Below, one piece after another: positions 34,189 through 41,495 of a stretch of DNA of 64,000 bases (the stretch's first letter is position 1; every line of letters starts with the position of its first letter). This DNA comes from Candidatus Bipolaricaulota bacterium (GTDB taxonomy: Bacteria; Bipolaricaulota; Bipolaricaulia; UBA7950; UBA9294), in assembly GCA_028278555.1 (NCBI GenBank), contig JANQEA010000077.1:1-64000 (forward strand), given 5' to 3'. The translations under genes and the position numbers were made by a program. The notes beneath the pieces were generated by a model. That model was given only the letters and a program-made list of their open reading frames with translations, ran no database searches and was not told where the DNA came from.

Positions 34189-35472
34189 GTGAACCTAACG
34201 GTGGAGAGGTCGACCCTCAGCGGATCGATTCGGATTCCGGCATCGAAGTCGCACACGATCCGCGGTGTTCTATTCGGCACGCTCGCCGCTGGGCGGTCCG
34301 TTCTCTCGAATCCGCTCGATGCGGCGGACACGCAGTCGGCCGCCGCCTGCTGCCGACGGCTTGGCGCCCAAATCGACCAACTCGAAACACGCTGGACGAT
34401 CGACGGAACCGGCGGAGTGCTCCCCGCCGATGTTAGCGCCCTCGACGTCGGCAACTCGGGTACGACGTTGGGAAACCTTCTCGGCGTCTGCGCCACGGGA
34501 ACGGCACCGATCACGCTCGATGGAGACGAGAGCATCCGGACGCGGCCGTACAGTCCGCTCCTTCGATCGTTGGAGCAACTCGGCGCGACAGTCGAACGGG
34601 CCGGGCCGAATGGGACGGCACCGATCACGATTCGCGGTCCGCTCCGTGGGGGCGAAGCGGCCGTCGACGGAACGACATCAATCTACCTCACACCTCTCCT
34701 CGTAGCCTGCCCACTCGCCTCGGGTCCGTCGGTCCTGCGGGTCGATGGGACGATGAACGAGAAAGGCTACGTGCGGATGACGCTCGACTGGCTGGAGGCA
34801 GCAGGGATCGAAGTGACCGTCAATGACGATTTGACCCGCGCCGAGATCGCCGGCGCGCGGCGGTACCAACCGATCGATCGACCGATCGCGGCCGACTTCT
34901 CGTCGGCTGCTTTCCCCGCCTGCGCCGCCGTCCTCGCCGCGACGTCGGACGTTGTCCTCGAGGGTCTCGACTTCAATGACTCCCAAGGGGACAAGGTCGT
35001 CTTCGACATCCTGGAAGAGATGGGGGCACAGTTTGAGATCGGCCCGGAGGTCATCGTCCATCCAAGCGACCGACTTCGCGGCCGGCGGATCGATCTCTCC
35101 GGTGCGCCTGATGCGCTTCCGATGCTGTCGGTCGTCGCCTGCGTGGCCGAAGGGGAGACGATGCTCGAGAACGTGGCGATGGCGAGGATCAAGGAGACCG
35201 ATCGGATCGCGGTGATGCGGGAGGAGCTCACCAAGATGGGGGCGAAGATCGAGGAGCGGCCGGACGGGCTCGTCATCCGAGGATCCGCCCTTCACGGAGC
35301 CGATGTCGACGGCCACGACGACCACCGGGTCGTGATGGCCCTCGCAGTCGCCGGGCTGATCGCCGAGGGCACGACGACGATTCGAGGAGCCGAGTCGATC
35401 CGAATCACGTATCCGACATTCGTCTCGTCGATGCGGAGCCTCGGCGCGCGGTTCGAGGAGATCGAAGGCTAG
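34189..35472 (+). CDS. aroA: EPSP synthase-family protein (AroA-like) with altered active site
   Basis: 427 residues with the full EPSP synthase fold. Conserved: SKS..R at 19-25 (E. coli Lys22, Ser23, Arg27), RTRP (PEP-binding Arg124 region), PDALP, ARIKETDR and GHDDHR. Changed: the GNSGTT motif is followed by Leu-Gly at 94-95, so Gly95 replaces Arg100 of E. coli, and the S-S-Q motif reads T-S-I at 163-165, so Ile replaces Gln171, which contacts both substrates. Canonical AroA joins PEP to shikimate-3-phosphate. These changes, and its place among transport and catabolic genes, suggest a related but different reaction. GTG start with GGAGGAGG upstream. Confidence 0.82.
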   Translation: MNLTVERSTLSGSIRIPASKSHTIRGVLFGTLAAGRSVLSNPLDAADTQSAAACCRRLGAQIDQLETRWTIDGTGGVLPADVSALDVGNSGTTLGNLLGVCATGTAPITLDGDESIRTRPYSPLLRSLEQLGATVERAGPNGTAPITIRGPLRGGEAAVDGTTSIYLTPLLVACPLASGPSVLRVDGTMNEKGYVRMTLDWLEAAGIEVTVNDDLTRAEIAGARRYQPIDRPIAADFSSAAFPACAAVLAATSDVVLEGLDFNDSQGDKVVFDILEEMGAQFEIGPEVIVHPSDRLRGRRIDLSGAPDALPMLSVVACVAEGETMLENVAMARIKETDRIAVMREELTKMGAKIEERPDGLVIRGSALHGADVDGHDDHRVVMALAVAGLIAEGTTTIRGAESIRITYPTFVSSMRSLGARFEEIEG

Positions 35473-35481
35473 GAGGACGCC

Positions 35482-36588
35482 ATGCTCGGGAACACGTTCG
35501 GACGCGCCTTCCGCCTGACCACGGCTGGCGAGGCGTTCGGGACGGCACTCGTCGGAGTCGTCGAGGGCGTCCCCGCGGGGATCGCGCTCTCGGAGGCGGA
35601 TCTTCAAGTCGATCTCGATCGCCGGAAGCCGGGGCAGAGCGAGATCGCGACGCCACGGGTGGAGTCGGACCGGGTTCGAATCCTGTCGGGTACGCTCGAC
35701 GGGTACACGACCGGCGCACCGATCGGACTGGTCATCGACAACGAGTGGGCCACGTCGGAGCGGATTGCGGCGTACGTCAACGAGAAGGACGTCATCAAGC
35801 CGGGGCACGCGACGTACACGTACTTCGCCAAGTTCGGACCACGCCGGGACTGGATCGCCGACGGACGGGCGAACGGGCGCGAGACGGCGATGCGGGTCGC
35901 GGCCGGCGGCATCGCGAAGCGACTCCTCGCCGAGCGAGGCGTCGAGATCGTTGCCTACACCAGGGCGTTGGGAGGGATCCGTTGTCCGGATCTCCCGTAC
36001 GACGCAATCCGAACGAACGCGGAGTCGCCGCCAATTCGTTGCCCCGACCCGGAAGCGGCGAAGCAGATGCTCGACCGAGCCCTTGAGGCGAAGACGTCGG
36101 GGGACAGCATCGGCGGGATCGTCGAAGCGGTTGCGCACGGCGCCCCGGTCGGCTGGGGCGAGCCGGTGTTCGACAAGCTCGATGCGAACCTGGCGCGCGC
36201 GCTGATGAGCATCGGAAGCGTGAAGGGCATCGAGGTTGGCGCTGGGTTCGCCGTCGCCGAGATGTGCGGAAGCGAGAACAACGACGCGCCCGTTCTCGAC
36301 CGAGGGACGGTTCGGTTCGAGACGAACCACGCCGGTGGCATCCTCGGTGGAATCTCGACCGGCGAGGACATCATCCTCCGTGTCGCGATCAAGCCGACGC
36401 CGACGATCGGCCTCGAACAGCGGACCGTCGACATGGTGGCGAAGGCGCCGGCGTCGTTCCGCTGCAGAACAGCGACCGATCCGACGATCGTTCCGCGAAT
36501 GGTTCCGATCGTCGAAGCGATGATCGCTTTGGTGCTGATCGATCACGCGATGTTGGCCGAAGCTCAGGATCACAGAAAGGAACCGTAG
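35482..36588 (+). CDS. aroC: Chorismate synthase-family protein (AroC-like) lacking the GESHG histidine
   Basis: 368 residues, collinear with AroC: GNTFGRAFRLTTAGEAFG, DLDRRKPGQSE, IKPGHATYTYFAKFGPR, GRANGRETAMRVAAGGI, a GEPVFDKLDA block and NHAGGILGGIS. The invariant GESHG is GEAFG here, so Phe19 replaces the first catalytic His (His17 in Neurospora crassa). The second (PGH, His109) remains. The FMN-site R-S/A-S-A-R-E-T is R-A-N-G-R-E-T. It should bind FMN and a cyclohexene-type ligand but may not make chorismate. It follows the AroA-like gene by nine bases and precedes the cupin genes without a gap. Confidence 0.85.
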   Translation: MLGNTFGRAFRLTTAGEAFGTALVGVVEGVPAGIALSEADLQVDLDRRKPGQSEIATPRVESDRVRILSGTLDGYTTGAPIGLVIDNEWATSERIAAYVNEKDVIKPGHATYTYFAKFGPRRDWIADGRANGRETAMRVAAGGIAKRLLAERGVEIVAYTRALGGIRCPDLPYDAIRTNAESPPIRCPDPEAAKQMLDRALEAKTSGDSIGGIVEAVAHGAPVGWGEPVFDKLDANLARALMSIGSVKGIEVGAGFAVAEMCGSENNDAPVLDRGTVRFETNHAGGILGGISTGEDIILRVAIKPTPTIGLEQRTVDMVAKAPASFRCRTATDPTIVPRMVPIVEAMIALVLIDHAMLAEAQDHRKEP

Positions 36589-36984
36589 ATGGGCCAGTAC
36601 GAGAAGCTGATCGTCAAGCCGTTCGATTGGGAAGACAGGGATCTCGTTTTCCACAGCTCGAGCGGTCTCGGCGAACTGGGACCGTTGATCGCCTTCCTCA
36701 ACCGCGACATGGTGGAGGGAGCCGACATCAACATCTTCGTTCATCACATCGAGGTGAAAGGCGATGAAGGCCCCGACTACGTCGACGTGCACACACACGA
36801 CGTTTCGCAGGCCTACGTCTTCCCCGAGGAAGGCCTCGAATTCGAGGTGATCCTCGGTGAGGAGACGTACACCGCGAAGAGCCCGGCGACGGTCTTCATC
36901 CCGCCGGGGCTGAAGCACAACCTGAAGATCCTTCGCGGCAAGGGGATCGAGGTCTGCATTCTGCGGAAGGGCTACTACGGCTAG
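36589..36984 (+). CDS. Cupin-fold protein, first of a tandem pair
   Basis: 131 residues. A beta-barrel pattern with a metal-type segment VDVHTHDVSQAYVFPE (about 64-79), FEVILGEE and a TVFIPPGLKHN segment (about 104-114) marks a cupin; candidate ligands are the two His and the later His. The ATG follows directly on the AroC-like stop codon. A paralogue sharing about half its residues lies 33 bases downstream. Cupins of this kind act as isomerases, epimerases, dioxygenases or ligand binders; which applies here is unknown. Confidence 0.7.
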   Translation: MGQYEKLIVKPFDWEDRDLVFHSSSGLGELGPLIAFLNRDMVEGADINIFVHHIEVKGDEGPDYVDVHTHDVSQAYVFPEEGLEFEVILGEETYTAKSPATVFIPPGLKHNLKILRGKGIEVCILRKGYYG

Positions 36985-37017
36985 CAGGCGGGGAAGGCAG
37001 GAGGGAGAGGAAGCGAG

Positions 37018-37440
37018 ATGGGAAGCTACGACAAGTACATCGTGAAGCCGTTCGACTGGGCGGAGCGTCCGCTGATCCACCACGACCGAGAGGTGATGAA
37101 CGGGCTCGGACCGCTGATGGCGTTTCTCAACACGGACATGATCGCCGAGGCGGACCTGAACATCTTCATCCATCACATCGACGTGAAGAACCCTCCCGGG
37201 CCGGACTACGTCGAGGTTCACGCCCACGACGTCTCTCAGGCGTACGTCTTCCCGCTGCCGGGGATCACCTTCGAGGTCACGCTGGGCGACGAGAAGCACG
37301 TCGTCGACAGCCCAGCGACGGTCTTCATTCCGCCGCGCCTTCGGCACACGGTGAGGATCATCGAGGGGTCGGGAATCGAGGTCTCGATCGTCCGAAACGA
37401 GAAGTACGAGGAATCGCTGGCGGAGGATTCGGCCGAATGA
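37018..37440 (+). CDS. Cupin-fold protein, second of a tandem pair
   Basis: 140 residues. Aligns along its length with the upstream gene: IVKPFDWAERPLIHH, PDYVEVHAHDVSQAYVFP, TVFIPPRLRHTVRI. The first metal motif is VHAHD rather than VHTHD, and a longer acidic C-terminus is present. The pair may form a heterodimer. Its stop overlaps the AroD-like start (ATGA), so it is tightly coupled to that gene. GGGAGAGG lies upstream of the ATG. Confidence 0.7.
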   Translation: MGSYDKYIVKPFDWAERPLIHHDREVMNGLGPLMAFLNTDMIAEADLNIFIHHIDVKNPPGPDYVEVHAHDVSQAYVFPLPGITFEVTLGDEKHVVDSPATVFIPPRLRHTVRIIEGSGIEVSIVRNEKYEESLAEDSAE

Positions 37441-38183
37441 AATCGGTATCGCTGCGAGACCTCGTCATCGGAGAAGATCCCGTCCTGCTCGCCACGGCGC
37501 TCGCGCCTTCAGTCGGTGAGATGCTCGACGGCGCGAAGCGGGCACGTGAAGTGGGCGCGGACTGCGTCGAGCTTCGCATCGATCGGCTCTCGAAGGTCGA
37601 CGATGTCGCGAAACTCGTCGGCGCAGCCGACTTCCCGCACATCATCGCCTGTCGGACGCCGCAGTTCGGCGGGTTCTTCGAGGGATCGGAGGAGGATCGG
37701 ATCGAACGTCTGGTGGCGGCAAGCCGTGCCGGCGCGGCGGCCGTCGACATCGAGTTCCTCGCCGAGCCGGCGGGCCGCGATCGACTCATTGCGGCAGCGC
37801 GAGCCGAACGGACGCCGGTTCTGGTTGGCTACGAGAACATGCAGGAGACCCCGCCGCTCGAGACGCTGATCGAGGGGATCGAGGCGGTCGCGGCGCTCGA
37901 CCCGGACCTGGTCAAGCTGGCAGTCCGGGCACAATCCCACGCGGATCTCCTAACAGTCCTGTCGGCCACGCTTCGGATGCGCGTGATCCTCGACATCCCA
38001 TTCGCAGCCATCGCCCTGGGACCCCACGGTGCTCCGTCGCGGCCGATCGCTCTTGCGCTCGGCGCGTCGTTCACCTACTGCGCGGTCGAGGCCGGAGGCG
38101 CGCCGGGACAGCTGACGGTCGTGGAGGCGCGGGATGTTCTCAAAACGGTGTCGGTAGAGAGGTGGTCATGTTCATCCAGTTAG
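37437..38183 (+). CDS. aroD: Type I 3-dehydroquinate dehydratase-family protein (AroD-like) lacking the catalytic His
   Basis: 248 residues, TIM-barrel, collinear with E. coli AroD (SVSLRDLVIG start; ELRID; R in ACRTPQ; VDIEF; SRP; APGQL). The Schiff-base lysine is kept (DLVKLAV, Lys160, E. coli Lys170), and so are the substrate Arg and Gln near the end. The S-x-H-D-F of the family is G-Y-E-N-M here, so Glu133 replaces the catalytic His143. Mutants lacking this His in the normal enzyme are blocked in proton transfer and product release. The protein probably still forms a Schiff base with a ketone but catalyses other chemistry. Start overlaps the cupin by four bases. Confidence 0.83.
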   Translation: MKSVSLRDLVIGEDPVLLATALAPSVGEMLDGAKRAREVGADCVELRIDRLSKVDDVAKLVGAADFPHIIACRTPQFGGFFEGSEEDRIERLVAASRAGAAAVDIEFLAEPAGRDRLIAAARAERTPVLVGYENMQETPPLETLIEGIEAVAALDPDLVKLAVRAQSHADLLTVLSATLRMRVILDIPFAAIALGPHGAPSRPIALALGASFTYCAVEAGGAPGQLTVVEARDVLKTVSVERWSCSSS

Positions 38184-39028
38184 TCGTATCGGGGGTAGCG
38201 ATCGGCGCGATCTATGCGCTCGTCGCGATCGGGTTCACCCTGCTCTGGCAGGCCTCGCGGACGGTCAACTTCGCGCAAGGGGACTTCCTCACGGTCTCCG
38301 CCGTGGTGATGTACGCCTTGATCTGCCTCGGCATTCCGTTCATCTGGGCACTGGCTGCTACAGTGATCTTCTCGGCAATCGTGCTTGGATACGTCATCAA
38401 GAAGGGGCTCATCCAGCCGCTATTCAACCAATCGCATCGCACGATCATCGTCGCCACGATCGCCCTCAGCTTCCTGGCCAGCAACTCGATTGCCGTCTTC
38501 TGGTCCGCACAGTGCAAGGCCTTCCCAAGGATCTTCGGAATGCTCCCCTACAAGGTCGGGGAGATTGCGCTTTCCCGGCAGCATGTCTGGACGATCGCGA
38601 TCGCCGTTGTGCTGATCGTGGCATTGAACCTCTTCATCCAACGAACCAAGCCGGGCAAGGCAATGCAGGCGGTCGCCCAGAATCGTGAAGCAGCGCGGGT
38701 TCTCGGGATCAACATCTCTAACGTGACCACGATGGTCTTCGTGATCAACGCCGTCCTCGTCGCCTTCGCCGCCATGCTGATCGCCCCCGTGTATATGGTC
38801 CGGTTCGACATGGGCGCAGCCCTCGGCCTCAAGGCCTTCTACTCGGCAACGATCGGAGGTTTTAACCAGGTTCGCGGCGCGCTCCTCGGCGGATTCCTCG
38901 TCGGAATCATCGAGACATTCACGTCGGCCTACATCTCGAACGAGTACCGGGAGGTCATCGTCCTCGTCGTCCTGATCGCGGTGATCCTGATCCGCAAAGA
39001 AGGCTTGCTCGGAACGGAGGAGCGATAG
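38168..39028 (+). CDS. livH: Branched-chain amino-acid-type ABC permease LivH
   Basis: 286 residues with about eight transmembrane helices. The N-terminal GAIYALVAIGFTLLW and the ASRTVNFAQGDFL segment are typical of LivH; the EAA-like cytoplasmic region is AVAQNREAARVLGINI (about 170-185). It forms the membrane channel with LivM. The ATG lies inside the end of the AroD-like gene (16-base overlap), with GAGAGGTG upstream, so translation is coupled. Substrate specificity comes from the binding protein at 32950. Confidence 0.9.
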   Translation: MFIQLVVSGVAIGAIYALVAIGFTLLWQASRTVNFAQGDFLTVSAVVMYALICLGIPFIWALAATVIFSAIVLGYVIKKGLIQPLFNQSHRTIIVATIALSFLASNSIAVFWSAQCKAFPRIFGMLPYKVGEIALSRQHVWTIAIAVVLIVALNLFIQRTKPGKAMQAVAQNREAARVLGINISNVTTMVFVINAVLVAFAAMLIAPVYMVRFDMGAALGLKAFYSATIGGFNQVRGALLGGFLVGIIETFTSAYISNEYREVIVLVVLIAVILIRKEGLLGTEER

Positions 39029-39030
39029 CG

Positions 39031-40017
39031 ATGAAGACGCCAACAAGCAAGAAGCTGACTGTTGGGCGCGTCATTCGCTGGGCGGTCTTCCTTGCCGTGA
39101 TCTGTTGCGTGCCACTGATCTTCGGCCAAAACAGCTATCACATGTACCTCGCCACACTGATCGGCGTCTACATCATTTGCCTGATGGGGTTGAATCTCAC
39201 GCTTGGCTACACAGGCCAGATCTCCCTTGGGCACGCAGCGTTCATGGGATTGGGGGCCTATTCGGTGGCTCTCATGACGCTGGCCGGACACTCCTTCTGG
39301 CTGGCGCTGCTCGTCGGCACCGCGATCAGCTTCGTCGCCGGCCTCCTCCTCGGGCTCCCGTCGTTGCGCGTCAAGCATCACTACTTGGCGCTTGTCACCC
39401 TCGGGTTCGGGACGGTCATCTACCTTCTCCTCTCGAACGAACATGAGATTACGGGAGGCTTCTCGGGTCTCCCGGGGGTTCCACGGCCCCACTTCTTCGG
39501 AATCGACCTCTCCTCGGACATCGCGTTCTACTTCTTGGTGGCCGGGTTTCTCGTCTTGCTCACGATCTTGGGGCTGTGGATCCTCAATTCCCGGTGGGGA
39601 CGTGCGTTCAAGGCGATCCGCGAGAATGACATGCGCGCCGAGATGGTCGGTGTGAGTCTGCTCGCCTACAAGCTCCTCGCCTTCGCGATCGGCGCCGCCT
39701 ACGCCGGGATCGCCGGAGCCCTCTTGGCGCCGCTGATGCAATTCGTCGACCCGACGTCGTTCCCTGTTCACGAGTCCTTCTGGTTCCTCATCATGTTGAT
39801 CGTTGGCGGGTCTGGGCGGTTCGAAGGCGCGTTCATTGGCGCGATCGTCGTCATGCTCTTACCCCAATTCTTGCGGAGTACCCAGCAGCTCTACTTCGTG
39901 ATCTTTTCGGCGATCACGTTGCTGCTTCTGGTGTTCTGGCCGGCCGGGCTGGCGGGGTTATCCGACGTGTTCTTCCGGCGCGTGTTGAAGCGGGCACCGC
40001 CGAGGTTGACGAAGTGA
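39031..40017 (+). CDS. livM: Branched-chain amino-acid-type ABC permease LivM
   Basis: 328 residues, about nine or ten helices. LTLGYTGQISLGHAAFMGLGAY (split here as LGYTGQISLGHAAF at 53-66) and the cytoplasmic AIRENDMRAEMVGVSLLAYK (about 197-216) are LivM hallmarks. It pairs with LivH in the inner membrane. The start codon follows the livH stop by two bases. The final LPQFLRSTQ region and a basic C-terminus complete the typical length. Confidence 0.9.
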   Translation: MKTPTSKKLTVGRVIRWAVFLAVICCVPLIFGQNSYHMYLATLIGVYIICLMGLNLTLGYTGQISLGHAAFMGLGAYSVALMTLAGHSFWLALLVGTAISFVAGLLLGLPSLRVKHHYLALVTLGFGTVIYLLLSNEHEITGGFSGLPGVPRPHFFGIDLSSDIAFYFLVAGFLVLLTILGLWILNSRWGRAFKAIRENDMRAEMVGVSLLAYKLLAFAIGAAYAGIAGALLAPLMQFVDPTSFPVHESFWFLIMLIVGGSGRFEGAFIGAIVVMLLPQFLRSTQQLYFVIFSAITLLLLVFWPAGLAGLSDVFFRRVLKRAPPRLTK

Positions 40018-40027
40018 GGACGATGCG

Positions 40028-40768
40028 ATGACGAGCATATTGGAAGTCAAAGGCTTGAGGAAGAAGTTCTACCAGTTGGAGGCCGTCGCCGGGGTCGACT
40101 TCGAGGTTCGCGAGGGCGAGATCCTTGGACTGATCGGACCGAACGGTTCCGGGAAGACGACGCTCTTCGACTGCGTCACCGGGATCCAGCGGCCGACAGC
40201 GGGCGACATCTACTTCATGGGGAAGCGGATCACCCGGCTGAAGCCGCATGCAGTCTACAAGCTCGGTGTTGGCCGAACCTTCCAGCTCGTTCAGCTTTTT
40301 CCCGGCATGACCGTTCTCGACAACATGATCATGGCGATTCAGGAGAGTGAAGGGACGCTCCTCTCGCGTCTGTTTAAGCTCGACGAGTCGGATGACGTGA
40401 AGAAGGCAATCGAGCTCCTCGAGTTCTTGAACATCATTCATCTGAAGGACGAGTTCGCGAAGAACCTCTCCTACGGTCAGCAGAAGCTCCTCGATCTGGG
40501 CATGGTCCTGATGTCCGATCCGAAGCTGATCATGCTCGACGAGCCGATGGCCGGCGTGAACGCAACGCTCGGCAAGGAGATCGGCGAGCGTCTGATCGAG
40601 CTGAACGCGAGAGGCTGCAGCTTCCTCGTGATCGAACACAACATGCGGGTCGTCATGAACCTCTGTCATCGGATCGTGGTTCTCGACGGAGGGAAGAAGA
40701 TCGCCGAGGGGCTCCCCGAGGAGATCCAGGACAACGAGCAGGTCCTCGCGGCCTACTTTGGAGGCTAA
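40028..40768 (+). CDS. livG: ABC transporter ATPase LivG
   Basis: 246 residues. Walker A is GPNGSGKTT (about 38-46), the signature is LSYGQQKLLDLG (about 150-161, with Y in place of the usual S in LSGGQ), Walker B is LIMLDEPMAGV (about 170-180) and the switch His is in VIEHNM. The YKLGVGRTFQLVQLFPGM segment is typical of LivG. It couples ATP hydrolysis to transport with LivF at the cytoplasmic face of LivHM. Confidence 0.92.
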   Translation: MTSILEVKGLRKKFYQLEAVAGVDFEVREGEILGLIGPNGSGKTTLFDCVTGIQRPTAGDIYFMGKRITRLKPHAVYKLGVGRTFQLVQLFPGMTVLDNMIMAIQESEGTLLSRLFKLDESDDVKKAIELLEFLNIIHLKDEFAKNLSYGQQKLLDLGMVLMSDPKLIMLDEPMAGVNATLGKEIGERLIELNARGCSFLVIEHNMRVVMNLCHRIVVLDGGKKIAEGLPEEIQDNEQVLAAYFGG

Positions 40769-40769
40769 T

Positions 40770-41483
40770 GTGGCACTCCTCGAAGCGAAGAACATCGTGG
40801 CCGGTTACATCAAGGAGCTTGATATCCTGAAGGGGATCTCGCTCGCGGTCGAGGAGCACCAGGTCGTTTCGATCATCGGTCCGAACGGATGCGGGAAGTC
40901 GACAACGTTTCGAACCCTGTTCGGACTCCTCCCCGCCCGGGAGGGCGAGGTGACCTTCGACGGGGAGGACGTCACCAACATGGCTTCGGCTGGTCTGCTT
41001 GCCCGCGGGATCACGTTCGTTCCGCAGGGTCGGCACGTCTTTCCGCTGATGACGGTCCGCGAGAATCTCGAACTCGGAGCCTACATCCGGCGTGACCGCC
41101 GGGAGATCCAGAAGGACCTCGAGCGCGTCTATGACCTGTTCCCTCTCTTGCGAGAGCGGGCGAAGCAAAAAGGCGGGAGTCTCTCCGGTGGCGAGATGCA
41201 GACCCTCGAAATGGGGCGGGCGATGCTCCTCAACCCGCGACTGATGTTCCTCGACGAACCCTCGCTCGGACTCTCTCCGATCATGGCGAATCAGGTCTTC
41301 GACAAGGTGGAGGAGATCCGCGCCGGCGGGAGCACGATGCTGATCGTCGAACAGAACGCCGATCGCAGTCTCAAGATGTCGGATTACGCCTACGTCTTCG
41401 AGACGGGCCGAAACAAGTACGAGGGGCCGGCCGAGGAGATCCGGAACAACGAGGAGGTGAAGCGCCTCTATCTCGGCGGATAG
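40770..41483 (+). CDS. livF: ABC transporter ATPase LivF
   Basis: 237 residues. Walker A GPNGCGKST (about 36-44), signature SLSGGEMQTLEMGRAML (about 138-154), Walker B LMFLDEPSLGLSP and switch His replaced by Gln in VEQNAD, as is normal for LivF. GTG at 40770 is chosen because GGAGG (40760-40764) lies five bases upstream; the start almost abuts the livG stop. It completes a full Liv-type importer. Confidence 0.92.
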   Translation: MALLEAKNIVAGYIKELDILKGISLAVEEHQVVSIIGPNGCGKSTTFRTLFGLLPAREGEVTFDGEDVTNMASAGLLARGITFVPQGRHVFPLMTVRENLELGAYIRRDRREIQKDLERVYDLFPLLRERAKQKGGSLSGGEMQTLEMGRAMLLNPRLMFLDEPSLGLSPIMANQVFDKVEEIRAGGSTMLIVEQNADRSLKMSDYAYVFETGRNKYEGPAEEIRNNEEVKRLYLGG

Positions 41484-41495
41484 CTGCGCGACGCG

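Noticed and set aside
34678..37347. Very long minus-strand frame (about 890 codons) opposite aroA, aroC and the cupins
   Set aside because: Composition is dominated by Arg, Asp and Val, typical of the antisense of GC-rich genes; the plus strand carries well-conserved enzymes throughout.
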